64,000 bases of DNA, taken from NCBI RefSeq assembly GCF_034190915.1, contig NW_026947488.1, forward strand, positions 7,078,501 through 7,142,500, given 5' to 3'. This document shows positions 56,301-64,000 of this stretch, in pieces. The stretch comes from Cavia porcellus. Taxonomy: Eukaryota; Chordata; Mammalia; Rodentia; Caviidae. Numbering within the stretch: the stretch's first letter is position 1; each line of letters starts with the position of its first letter. The notes under the pieces are model-generated. The model worked only from the letters and a program-made list of their open reading frames with translations. It did not search any database and was not told the DNA's origin. The position numbers and the translations under genes are program-made.

Positions 56301-59300
56301 TCTTTCTAACAGATTTTTCTGGGGAACCCACAATACAGCATGTATGCAACCAGGTATTTAAATAACTTGTTTGTTAAAGGACAGTTCAATGTCCCCACCC
56401 AGACAACTCAAACTGCTTCCATCCTCTACCTGGGATGGGGTCTTTGGAGCTGTTTTTTGTTTTATTTTTCCTTCTTTAGGCAAACATTTGGGAGACACCT
56501 TGAGCACAGCCAGCACTGACCTTCTACCAGGGACGTCAGGAGGGTGACGTGAGCAGCCTTGCGCCTGCCGGCCGGAAGGTTCAATCCTATCTTGTCCAGT
56601 TTCTCCCGCAGAGACCGGCCTCCATTTTTGGATTTAGCTCTGAGAACAAGAGAATTAGGCTACCCTCAAGAAGTTGCACTGTGAAAAATTCTACATTCTG
56701 GGAGGTGTGGCTGCGATCCATCCAAAACCATCTATATGATCAGTTATAATCCAAAGTGACACAGGCCCTTTGTTTAATTAACCCCAGAACTTAAAAAGAT
56801 CAAAAATTTTTCCCTAGAATCATCTCCCTGGAAAAAGAAAAAAAATTCACAGAAAACAGCAAGTTTTACTGAAACAGCTAAATTTTCACTTGTAAAACTA
56901 GCAGCTCCCCCCCAAAAGCTCCCCGGGGGAACAAAACCCGGCAGCCCCCTCCGCTCAGTGCAGATGCTGTGCCTCAAACACAGAATCCAATCCCAGGCAA
57001 ATGATAATGTGTTAACACTTCTTTCTCCACTTGGCACTTTCTAGAAGAGAAGAAACACACTCTAAACCCGCTCTGCGCCCATTAGAATTCAGCGTTAGGC
57101 ATAAAAAGTTACATAAATGTTAAAAATACCTCCCGGCCCTCTGACACATTCCCCTTCCACTACCCCCCTTCTGGGCCCCCAGTACCTTCTGAGAACACCG
57201 CCTAGGAGGGAGGCGTTCAAGCATTCCGGCGGGGACAGTCGCCTCTGGACCTCAGCCACCGTCACTTTGTATTTGGACGTGGAGCTCAGGAGAGAGAGTC
57301 TCCCAGGCACAGAGCAGAAGACCTCGCTCGGATTCATCACGGCTCCCACCAGGTCCTTCTGACAGGGGAGACTCAGGGGGTTCTTGGTCATCGAGATGGG
57401 ACCTGTGGGGACACCAGGACCGGCGGTCACCAGCATGGCACCCAAGCACGGCTTTCAAAACCACTCACCGAGGCAGAATCCACGCACTGGACTAACAGCC
57501 TCCAGCGCTGGACCCCGAGTTGCAACAATCGCTTAAAAAAGTTGTATTTTTCCCTCAAAAATAAATCAAATCTGAAAGTCACAAGTTAACACCTTGGCAA
57601 ATTAATGAGGCAGATCCCAAGCACGCAGGATTTTCAGTTGCCGGCTTCTCAGATAAGCTGTTTAATGAGACCATTTGTTTTCAATACAAATAAATGATGA
57701 ATTCCCCCCTTCAACAGAACAGCTAAGGCTCAGGTCTAACTCCACTCTTTTGCCAAAGCCCTTGGGTACAACTGATCACAGTGAAGTTCAAAACACAAAC
57801 TAACCCATTCTGTCAAAAAGGTTTACTGGGGGGTTTTTAGTTTATTTTTCAAAACGTATCTCCCTGTATCTATTCAGTTTCAAGTTACAGCCCCCAACCA
57901 GCCTGGTTTTGAGACAGGGTCTCTCTAGGTAGCCCAGGCTGACCTGGAACTCACAGCAAGCTTCCCACCTCGGCCTCCCCAGGGCTGGGATTACAGGCAT
58001 GCGCCACAGGTCTGGCTGGACCAGCCTGAATTTAGGTCTCACTCCTTTTCCCAAAACAGCCAGACTGGGAAACCTGTTGGTTATGGAACTAAATTCCCAT
58101 GAACCACTCAGACTAACCCAGTGTTCCCACCTCTTTACCCCCTCCCAAGCCAGCCTCAGACCGGTTGGTTCTTGAAGCCCTCATCTCCCAGGACTGTTTT
58201 CAAACCAGACAAACGTTTCAAGAGCTTTTCCAGGGAGATCAGAATCCAGGAGCCGCTCCCACAACAAAAACCAAATCCCATCTTGACTCATGAGGTTCAA
58301 ACTGTCACAGAACCAATCACCGGGCGGGTTTTCAAAGTCACAATACTGCTTCACTCACTCAGCAAAGACAGAAAGCCTCTGCCTGGCAAACACCCTCACC
58401 ACTAGTCCACTGCCCTAGAAAAGCAGGGCGCATGCACACAGAGACAGCCCCTGAGCCCTTTCTCTTCACCTCAGAAAGAAATCTTTTCAGATCCAGATAA
58501 TGCACCCCTAGCCTCCTCCTGAGTCCCCATTGTCCCTGCCACCACCAATGTCCGGGGCAGCCACCAAGTCCCAAGTTCGGCTGACTTCACAAGTCGGGGT
58601 CGCAGTGTTATTTACCTTTGCGAATGACAGTCTGGTCGTGCAGGAGCAGGTGCTGATCATCAACATTCTGGGGGAGAAACAACAAGGTTCCTTTAAGTGA
58701 GAAGATCCCAGAGGGGAGGAGGCCTGCTGGCTGGGCTGGGCACACACGGTCCCCCGAAGGAGCCTGGGCGCCACCGCTCACCTGCACCTCGTCCATCTGG
58801 TGAGCCATGTCGTGGAGACCCAGATTGTCCGCCAGGCCCGCGGCGTCCAGGGAGTGCGCGTGGGGCAGCAGCAGGTCAGAGCGGCGGTAGGCGTCCCTGC
58901 GGGAGCTCACCGAGCCGGCGTCCAGCCCCGAGAGGTGCGGGAGCAGGCCGGCGGGGCGGCCATGGTGCGCGGGCAGGCCGGCCCCGTCCTGGGCCTGGCG
59001 GCCGGGCCAGCTCTGCTGCTGGCTGCCGGCGGGCGCAGGCTGGTGCAGCGGGTTGATGGCGGCGGCGTAGGCCTCGCCCAGGTGCGAGTAGGGGTCGGCC
59101 GACTGCGAGTACGCCAGCTGCTGGTAGGGCGGCGGGAAGTAGGGCGGCTGGTACTCCCCGACCCCGGCGTGGGAGAGCGGCGGCGCCGGGCTGTAGAGGT
59201 GCTGCCCGGCCGAGGAGAGGTGGGGGATGCGCGGGGTCCCATTGCTGCTCCCGTCGTGGCGATCCTGCGAGGAAAGAGCAGCCCGGACCCGGTTAGTACG

Positions 59301-60863
59301 AAACCCTGCTGCGGCGAACTGGCCGGCGGCGTCCGGAAGAGGAGCCGAGCGCAGCGCCCCGGGGACCTGCCCCGCCCCGCCCAGCCGCAGGCTCTGCCGC
59401 GGCTCGGAAGGCACCCGGGGGCGCTGCGCCCCGGGGTGTCGCAGCGCGCACTGCGCCCACGGCGGGAGGGGCGGGGGCTGCTCCCAGACCTGGGGGAAGC
59501 CGTCCTTCGCGCCCGGTGGCGAAGGTCTGGGCGCTCCGGAGCCCGAGGCGCCCGGAGGGGCCAAGCCCGAACCCCAGGCCTTGGGCAAGGAAGGACCGGG
59601 GCCGGCGCCCCGGGAGGAGGCGGGGGGGCGCGGGACACGGTACGGAGCGCGTTCGCCCTTTAGCCCGCACATGTCTCAGTGGCAAGGCTGGGGGAAGCAG
59701 CCGGGAAGGAGAATGCGCGCCTACTCCACCCTACCCCGGGGACCCTCCCTTCCACGCCCTCCGGACAAAGACCTCGGGGCAGGTGACGCTCCCAGGCTGT
59801 GCCAACCTCCCGACGCCGCCCGAAGCACCGGGAAAGGAACGCGCAGCTGCCGGGCCGCGAGCCACGCCAGGCCAAGATGGGCCACGTCGTGCCCGGCCGC
59901 GGTCCGAGTTCCCACATATCCGGGCGCACGGAGAGCGCGCAAGACCCGGAACACTGGGCGACCTGGCCTGCGCGTTCCACTCGCCTCCGCCGAATTCTTA
60001 CAAGACGCGTCTCCAGGGGTGGTGGCCAAGCCGAGAGACATGGTGGCGTCGCCCCCTAGCGGACGTGTCCGCGGCGGCAGCAGGGGCGCCCTCGGAGGTC
60101 CCCGAGCGCCGTGCGCTCCCGCGTCCCGGGCAGGCCAGGCCAGGCCCGGCCGCCCAGAGCTCTCCTCTCCCCGGGCTCCGGCACTCGCCGCCCGCTGCCC
60201 GCCGCCCGCGTCCTCTTCCCGCTCGCCGCCTCCCTCCCTCCTACTCTCCGAAACTCTAGCTCAACCTGTCCGACAGGACGGAGCACTCGCGAGCGCTCCC
60301 GGCCCCATCTGGCTCCAGCTCCCCAGCACGCCCCAGCCCCCACCTCTCTTGGAAAGCCAAGCTTCAGTTGTTCTCTGGCTTCCCCGAGGAGATAGCGGGG
60401 CAGGTGACAAGCCCGCCTCGGAGGACACTCCGCAGAGGCGTCCCCGGCGTGGAGCCTCACTTGGCCCCTTTGGACGCAAGACTTCCAGCGCCAAAACCGC
60501 GTTTCGGGGCTGTAGGCGGGCGCGCTTCCGAGAACGCGGGCAGCAGGGCCGCTGGCTTCGCGGGAACCGACCGGTGAGCTCCGCCGGGCCCCTTCTAGGC
60601 CGGGCCCCGAGGCTGGGTATTTAGGAAAGGGCTCAACACGGGGAGCGGTCCCGCAGAAATGGGCTGAGGGGTTCGCAGGCCGACGCCCCATCCCGCCGCC
60701 GCGAGGCGCGGGCTCCTGCGCGCGGATCCCCGACCAAGTCGCGGCCTCTCGGGCTGCACTCGGCGGGCCGGGGCGGGACGGAGCTGCGCCCCTGCACCCC
60801 CGCGCCCAAGCTCACCTCGCAGTCCTCTTCGTACTTGACATTATCGGTTAATTTCCACAACAT
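53064..60863 (-). CDS. TFAP2C: Transcription factor AP-2 gamma, complete seven-exon coding region
   Basis: Sequence-specific nuclear activator that binds GCC-N3-GGC elements as a dimer. It acts in trophoblast, germ-cell, neural-crest/ectoderm and mammary programmes (family knowledge). Coding exons on the minus strand are 60863-60816, 59264-58782, 58667-58616, 57402-57186, 56639-56521, 54168-54024 and 53349-53064. They sum to 1350 nt (449 residues plus TGA), and every intron has GT-AG ends with matching phases. The N-terminus is MLWKLTDN with a sumoylation-type VKYE around Lys10. A Pro/Gln/Tyr-rich activation region follows with PPY and PPPY at residues 56-63, then a basic DNA-binding region and helix-span-helix from about residue 210, ending KHRK. 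The exon 3 sequence [12 protein letters not shown] and exon 4 [12 protein letters not shown] mark it as gamma, not alpha or beta. Human AP-2 gamma has 450 residues; this copy lacks one proline in the PY region. I see no frameshift or stop. Confidence 0.97.
53350..54023 (-). other. TFAP2C: TFAP2C intron 6
   Basis: 674 bases, GTGAGT...CACAG. Contains one composite SINE. Confidence 0.9.
53735..53888 (+). repeat. Composite B1-ID SINE in intron 6
   Basis: A-run, then CTACTCAGGAGGCTGAAGC ... GATGCTGTCTCAAAAATG, then the ID-like tail CCGAGAACGTAGCTCAAC. Antisense to TFAP2C. Confidence 0.82.
54024..54168 (-). CDS. TFAP2C: TFAP2C coding exon 6 (helix-span-helix)
   Basis: 145 nt, acceptor TTTCTAG|GTGAAGC, donor GCACA|GTGAGT. 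It encodes [20 protein letters not shown] to RKNMLLAA plus two bases of a glutamine codon. It forms part of the helix-span-helix dimerisation fold. Residues LHLGG and MANRK differ slightly from the human PHLGG and MAARK as I recall them. Confidence 0.95.
54272..54299. repeat. (TG)n microsatellite in intron 5
   Basis: About 14 TG units adjoining an ID-like element. Confidence 0.95.
54300..54378 (-). repeat. ID-like SINE
   Basis: GCAGAATTTGAACCCAGTACC ... GAGCTGTACCCCCAGCCCC, reverse. Its tail has been replaced by the TG repeat. Confidence 0.82.
54547..54685 (+). repeat. B1-like SINE in intron 5
   Basis: AAGCCGGGCGTGGTGGCTCATG ... AACTGCATAGCAAGACCC. Best-preserved forward copy in the window, with duplicated block. 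Confidence 0.95.
54888..54970 (-). repeat. B1-like SINE fragment in intron 5
   Basis: TGCTTCAGCCTCCCGAGCAC ... GTGTGCACCAGGCCTGGC, reverse. Confidence 0.85.
55034..55205 (+). repeat. B1-like SINE in intron 5
   Basis: GTGCTACGCATGTGGCTCACAC ... CACCCTGTCTCAAACAAAC, forward with duplicated block. Confidence 0.9.
55630..55655. repeat. (CCAC)n short repeat
   Basis: CCACCTACCCACCCACCCAC, short and imperfect. Confidence 0.75.
56105..56300 (-). repeat. Composite B1-ID SINE, old, in intron 5
   Basis: ID-like remnant (GACTGAACCCAGTGCCTCC), then a B1-like body (TTTTGAGGCAGGGTCTCAC ... TCCCCTGCGCTGGG), strongly diverged. Confidence 0.6.
56521..56639 (-). CDS. TFAP2C: TFAP2C coding exon 5 (basic region, first helix)
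   Basis: 119 nt, acceptor TCTCAG|AGCTAAA, donor GAAG|GTCAGT. It encodes [14 protein letters not shown], the Lys/Arg-rich DNA-contacting segment, then [21 protein letters not shown]. It is essentially identical to the family consensus. Confidence 0.95.
56640..57185 (-). other. TFAP2C: TFAP2C intron 4
   Basis: 546 bases, GTACTG...TCTCAG. No repeat recognised, AT-rich. Confidence 0.9.
57186..57402 (-). CDS. TFAP2C: TFAP2C coding exon 4 (start of DNA-binding domain)
   Basis: 217 nt between CCCCACAG|GTCCC and AGAAG|GTACTG. It encodes [10 protein letters not shown] through to LLGGVLRR, including the AP-2 signature [20 protein letters not shown]. This is the N-terminal part of the conserved DNA-binding/dimerisation region, where the paralogues are nearly identical. 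Confidence 0.95.
57403..58615 (-). other. TFAP2C: TFAP2C intron 3
   Basis: 1213 bases, GTAAAT...CCCACAG. One B1-like SINE, otherwise unique. Confidence 0.9.
57905..58022 (-). repeat. B1-like SINE in intron 3
   Basis: GGTTTTGAGACAGGGTCTCTC ... GGGATTACAGGCATGCGCC, reverse, single-block form. Sense to TFAP2C. Confidence 0.92.
58616..58667 (-). CDS. TFAP2C: TFAP2C coding exon 3
   Basis: 52-nt mini-exon encoding [17 protein letters not shown] plus the first base of a glycine codon (phase 0 in, phase 1 out). The acceptor is CCCCCAG|AAT and the donor is AAAG|GTAAAT. This short exon is typical of the AP-2 family, and its sequence is a gamma hallmark. The intron before it is only 114 nt. Confidence 0.95.
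58668..58781 (-). other. TFAP2C: TFAP2C intron 2
   Basis: 114 bases, GTGAGC...CCCCCAG. Short, as expected for this family member. Confidence 0.9.
58782..59264 (-). CDS. TFAP2C: TFAP2C coding exon 2 (activation domain)
   Basis: 161 codons between a CTGCAG-type acceptor before GAT CGC CAC and a CAG|GTGAGC donor, phase 0 at both ends. It encodes residues 17-177, the Pro/Gln/Tyr-rich transactivation region with tandem PY motifs and the [13 protein letters not shown] segment. It is very GC-rich and part of the CpG island, so it creates long stop-free shadow frames on both strands. Confidence 0.96.
59265..60815 (-). other. TFAP2C: TFAP2C intron 1
   Basis: 1551 bases, GTGAGC...CTCGCAG. Entirely CpG-island sequence with no SINEs. 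Contains the CTCF-like motif at 60050. Confidence 0.9.
60050..60062 (-). promoter_or_regulatory. CTCF-like motif in TFAP2C intron 1
   Basis: CGCCCCCTAGCGG on the plus strand is the reverse complement of CCGCTAGGGGGCG, one base off the CTCF core as I recall it. It sits in unmethylated-type CpG-island DNA near a promoter. Motif evidence only. Confidence 0.35.
60816..60863 (-). CDS. TFAP2C: TFAP2C coding exon 1
   Basis: Sixteen codons starting at ATG (60863-60861), with G at -3, and ending in a phase-0 GAG|GTGAGC donor. It holds the gamma/alpha-type start MLWKLTDN and the VKYE sumoylation-type site at Lys10. The frame stays open upstream but contains no in-frame ATG nearby (the codon at 60947 is GTG), so this ATG is the natural start. 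Confidence 0.96.
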
Positions 60864-61170
60864 GGCGTCCGGCGTCCCCCAAAACAGTCGCCAGTTAAAT
60901 CCAGGTTCCCCCCACCCCCCGAGTGGTAAATCCAAAATTGGGGTCACGGTGGCCGGGTGTCTGCCGCCGCCGCCACCGCCGCCGTCCCCGTCGCGCGCAG
61001 GCCCCGCTGTTCAGTCACTGGACGCGCATCGGCAGCTCGCAGCTGGGGACACTGCCGCGGCGTACTGACCGCTGCCGTGGGCAGGGGAGCCGCGCCCGCT
61101 CCGTGAGTCCCGCCGCTCGTTGGGGGACCCGAGCGCCTTATTGAGAAGGAAATTACCATAGCTCCTCCCC
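60864..61170 (-). promoter_or_regulatory. TFAP2C: TFAP2C 5'UTR and core promoter region
   Basis: CpG-rich DNA directly upstream of the ATG. It has a CCG-repeat block (60961-60985), an AP-2 consensus GCCGTGGGC (61074-61082), a four-codon upstream ORF (61015-61029) and a weak TATA-like CAATAAGG on the minus strand (61136-61143). The human 5'UTR is about 0.3 kb, which would put the start site near 61.1 kb. The exact TSS cannot be read from sequence. Confidence 0.6.
60961..60985. repeat. Short (CCG)n in the TFAP2C 5'UTR
   Basis: CTGCCGCCGCCGCCACCGCC-type triplet repeat. In mRNA sense it is GGC-rich and may form structure ahead of the start codon. Confidence 0.85.
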
Positions 61171-61395
61171 GGGGGCCGGCGCCGAGGCCCGGGCGCGGGC
61201 GGGGCGGCCCCCGGCCAGTCCCAGGCTGGCTCCGCCCCGCACCCGCGCTGGCGGCGCGCCGGCCCCTCGTCGCGTGGGGCGAGCTGCACAGTCCACGCGC
61301 GGTCCCTTGGACACAGGCCAGGGCACCCACCTGGGGCACGGTGCTCGGTGCTCGGTTCCATCTGAGTCTGACCTTGCCGGGAACCGAGGCGCAAG

Positions 61396-61404
61396 TATAT
61401 AAAA
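61396..61404 (+). promoter_or_regulatory. TATA-box-like TATATAAAA pointing away from TFAP2C
   Basis: Strong TATA consensus on the plus strand inside the CpG island, about 530 bases upstream of the TFAP2C ATG. Transcription from it would start near 61427. An ATG in good context lies at 61446 and a splice-donor-like GAG|GTAGGT at 61856-61864. Whether it is used is unknown. Confidence 0.4.
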
Positions 61405-61880
61405 CCTGAACCTCAACAGCTGGGGTCCCCTTAGCTCCTAAAAAAATGCGTCTCACCGACTCGCCCCTTGGAGACTTATGGTTTGAGCTGGGGCCAGGCA
61501 GCGGGGTCCTAATCTGCGCGAGAGTCACCCCCTCGCCCTGCCCCTGGGCTCCATGCTGTCCTGACCCCCGACCCACACGCCGGGGTCCGAGGACATTGAG
61601 AAAAGGCTTAGGGGGACGCCGGCCCCAGCACCCAAGAGGCAGCCCACTGTGCTACTGGCCCAGAAGGGGGAGCCACAGCGTGCGGCTGCTGTCAGCCCAA
61701 GCCGAATCTCCCGCCGCTGGCAGTGGCCGAGGGCACCGAGCTCCCGGGCCCAGCCCCACCGCCCTGCCCAGCCCAGCCCTTCGCTGCCCCGCAGCCTGGA
61801 CTCTCCCTGGGAGAGAGGAGCCGGCGGGGCGGGGAGAGGAGGCGCGGGGAAGGAGGAGGTAGGTGCCGGGAGACACCCTC

Positions 61881-62409
61881 GGTAAAAAGCGAAACTTTCT
61901 TCTAAGATAATGTTGCCTGCTTCCCCCAAACTTAAAACCAACGTTCAATGTTATTTTTTTTAATGTAAAGAAACGAAATTCTTTCCTCCGGTGATTAAAA
62001 TTGTCTTATTGCAAGAGAAAAGTCGATCTTTTTTTTTTTTTTTTTTTGGAAGGGGGAGGAACTTTTGTTGGGACAGCCTCCTGCGGGGGGAGGGCAGATT
62101 TAAATATTCCCAGAGAGTTAGAAGAACGAACAACTTCGATGTGAGTCCGAACCCAATTTTGCAATCACCACTTGCTGTCGGTACAAGACAGCGCCCAGGA
62201 CCGAGAACGGAGCGGGCCCCGCCTTCCCCAGAGTCCTGGCAGCCACCACCTTCCCGCCCTATTGGGATTGGGTGAGCCGTTCTTTAGACTCAGGGGCCCA
62301 CTATAAAATATCTAAAATAAAAATAAGATGCTCTCCACGCGAAGGTCCCTGCTCTCCTTAGCGGTCAGATCCGAGGTGACTTTCTCACAAGAAGCCTGAG
62401 AGAACTCAG
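61881..62409. other. AT-richer gap between CpG islands
   Basis: Contains an 18-T tract (62032-62049) and TTTAAATATTCCC (62100). No SINE body is attached to the T tract. No gene seen. Confidence 0.5.
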
Positions 62410-63665
62410 AAATTGGAACCCCTGGACTTTTCTGGGGGCTTGGCTCTGAGCGCGTGGGGCGCAGCGTTTCAAAGGCGCGCGATCCCGATACCTCTGCGGT
62501 TCCCAGACACCGGGCGTGGGTTGGAACAGCCGCTGGGGCCGGATGAGCGAAGCGGCACCTGCTCCGAGCAGGCACCGACCTCCTGCGCCCAGTACCCCGG
62601 CGCCCCCCACCGGGAAGGTGGGGTCCCACGCTCTCGCGAGAAGGTGGCGCTTCCCTTGGACCCCCCCGAGTCCCTGGCCGGGCTCTCGCCCTACCCGAGA
62701 CCCGATCTAGGGTGCAGCTTGGAAGTCTGTTCTGTGCTGACCACTTTGTCTCCGCAGTGTGGCGCCAGGAGGGAGCTGAAGGCGCTCCCACCCGACAGCC
62801 CGGCTCCGGCTGTGCTTCCCGTCCGAGGCCCACTCGCCGGAGCCGCCCGGAGTACACAGAGACTCCCGCCTCTGCCGAGGGAGCCGGGGGCACCCAGGGG
62901 TGCGCCGCCTCTTGGGAGATCCGAGGGCCCAGAGGCTTCGTGCGCCTAACAGAGGCGCACGCCGACTACCGCGCACCCCTCCGCGGGCAAGGCGGCCCAA
63001 CGGACCCCTCTTCCTGTCTCGGGGCCCTGCCCCAACACGCACACGCTGGGCTTCGGGCCCGACCAGGCGCTCGCTGCTGGTTAGGACGCCAGAAGCCTTA
63101 GTGAGAGCATCGAAGCAGACACTCCGGTACTCGGGACGGCCCCCTCCCCAGCTCCCAGCCCTCGCAAGCGGGAGAATGCGCACCGCCTGTCCGCGCCTGT
63201 GGGCACTAGCTCCCGGGACGATGCCCACCCGGGCTCCCCGAGGCCTCGCAGCCGCGAAACGAGGGATGCCGAGGTGAAAGGTTGCAGGGAGGGGCTCCCC
63301 TCTGCTGCCCCCTAGGGATGCTGTCTCACACTCCAGGCCCAAACGACATTTGGTGCCTTCGAGGACCGTAGAGTCTGGCTGTGAGCCACCTCCAAAGCGG
63401 CCGGGCTGGGGGCGGGGTGGGGGTGGGGGGTGTCTGGAGCCAGGGTTCTGCCGCCCCGCCTCCATCCCAGACCAAAGCGGGCCGCCGTCTGGACTGAGCG
63501 GTGTTGGGGCGGGCCTAGAACGCCTCTTCCCGCCCTAGGGTAAGGGGCGCCCAAGCAGCAGGTGGAGGCCCCCAAGCGCTTTTGCAGACGCCAGCCACGC
63601 GCCCAGGCCTCCGTCCCACCCCTCGACACAGCCCGACCCCCGCTGGGACCTCAGTAAAAGGCGGG
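62410..63665. promoter_or_regulatory. Second CpG-rich block upstream of TFAP2C
   Basis: A second CpG-dense stretch begins about 1.5 kb upstream of the TFAP2C start codon, separated from the main island by AT-richer DNA (61880-62150) with an 18-T tract. It contains a G-run cluster (63410-63431) and a CTCF-like core TGCCCCCTAGGG (63306-63317). It could be an upstream promoter or shore element. No gene is recognised in it. Confidence 0.6.
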
Positions 63666-64000
63666 GCCCAGGGCGGGGAAAGTTGGGGGTCGAGAAGGGC
63701 AGAGGGCAGGTAGCCTCAGCAAATCTGGGGGGAGGATGTCCATCCTGGCACCCACTCTCCAGCTAGGATACTGACGCACTGGACACACACTGGGGTTTAG
63801 AAGGTACTCGGAATTGAAGCCCAGTAAGGCGCACACCCCGGCTCCTACAGGCATCAATCCTTGGACACCCAGAAAGAATAACAATCTTGATTTAAAAAAT
63901 AGCTGCTTTTGTTCGCGGTGGCCCTGGCTGTTGAACTCAAGGCCGTCACCCAGAACTGTATTTACATTCCTGAGCCTTGTTTAATTCCTCATTTTGAGAC
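63666..64000. other. Sequence upstream of TFAP2C at the window edge
   Basis: GC content falls towards the edge. A possible diverged SINE fragment lies near 63905-63950. Nothing else supported. Confidence 0.35.

Larger units (their letters stand above)
54169..56520 (-). other. TFAP2C: TFAP2C intron 5
   Basis: 2352 bases, the longest intron, GTCAGT...TTTCTAG. It contains a (GT)n run and several SINEs in both orientations. The rest is unique, including a GC-rich part at 55.2-55.7 kb. Confidence 0.9.
58700..61880. promoter_or_regulatory. CpG island over the TFAP2C promoter, exon 1, intron 1 and exon 2
   Basis: Continuous very GC-rich, CpG-dense sequence, in contrast to the CpG-poor left 50 kb. 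It covers exon 2, all of the 1.55-kb intron 1, exon 1 and about 1 kb upstream. Such islands mark promoters of developmental regulators. The long open frames here on both strands (up to 465 codons) reflect lack of stop codons at high GC, not genes. Confidence 0.85.

Noticed and set aside
58800..59663. 287-codon plus-strand frame opposite exon 2
   Set aside because: Antisense shadow of the GC-rich TFAP2C exon 2, whose minus-strand product is clearly recognised.
58608..59672. 354-codon minus-strand frame through exons 2 and 3
   Set aside because: Contains true exon 2 but reads through intron sequence on both sides and changes frame relative to the spliced message. The exon boundaries are set by splice sites.
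59227..60624. 465-codon plus-strand open frame across TFAP2C intron 1
   Set aside because: Lies in CpG-island DNA where stops are rare. Arg/Pro/Ala/Gly-rich with no domain, antisense to a well-supported gene.
60816..60947. N-terminal extension of TFAP2C starting at 60947
   Set aside because: The codon at 60947 is GTG, not ATG, and the ATG at 60863 gives the conserved MLWK start.
62032..62049. 18-T tract taken as a SINE tail
   Set aside because: No B1 or ID body adjoins it on either side.
1..64000. CRISPR arrays, prokaryotic operons, phage or plasmid features
   Set aside because: Spliced vertebrate gene, SINEs and CpG islands throughout. The tandem repeats are micro- and minisatellites without spacers.

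Overview
This is a mammalian nuclear genome window: spliced genes with GT-AG introns, CpG islands, and dense SINEs with ancient MIR/MaLR repeats. The SINEs are 7SL-derived B1-like units, many joined to a tRNA-derived ID-like tail, plus free ID-like copies ending in a GGTACC-type 3' box. I saw no B2 or B4. This points to a non-murid rodent. A beaver/kangaroo-rat (Castorimorpha) type genome is my best guess, held weakly because I compared SINE consensus sequences from memory.

The only protein-coding gene I can support is TFAP2C (transcription factor AP-2 gamma), complete on the minus strand. Its seven coding exons lie between 60863 (ATG) and 53064 (stop). Every junction has GT-AG signals and compatible phases, and the exons join into 449 residues. 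The 3'UTR runs to a poly(A) signal near 51830. The 5' end lies in a large CpG island (about 58.7-61.9 kb), followed by an AT-richer gap and a second CpG-rich block (about 62.4-63.7 kb).

Everything from 1 to about 51.8 kb lies 3' of TFAP2C. In other mammals this is the TFAP2C-BMP7 interval, known to be rich in long-range regulatory DNA. Here it holds no convincing gene: about 70 SINE pieces, four MaLR-type LTRs (one with part of its internal region), a possible ERVL LTR, a hAT-type DNA transposon fossil, MIR/L2 remnants, a GC-rich 30-34 bp minisatellite, microsatellites and unique sequence. A few unique segments look like candidate enhancers from clustered transcription-factor motifs, the clearest at 50.8-51.0 kb, about 1 kb beyond the TFAP2C poly(A) site.

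Points for follow-up: microRNA seed matches (miR-10, miR-214) in the TFAP2C 3'UTR; a plus-strand TATA box, ATG and splice donor arranged divergently from TFAP2C; the NFI half-site cluster; a CTCF-like motif in intron 1; and two long open frames (2.7-4.0 kb, and in the MaLR element at 34.1-35.0 kb) longer than chance easily explains. I found no CRISPR array, bacterial-type operon or other obviously new system. Repeat boundaries are by eye and good to roughly 10-20 bases.
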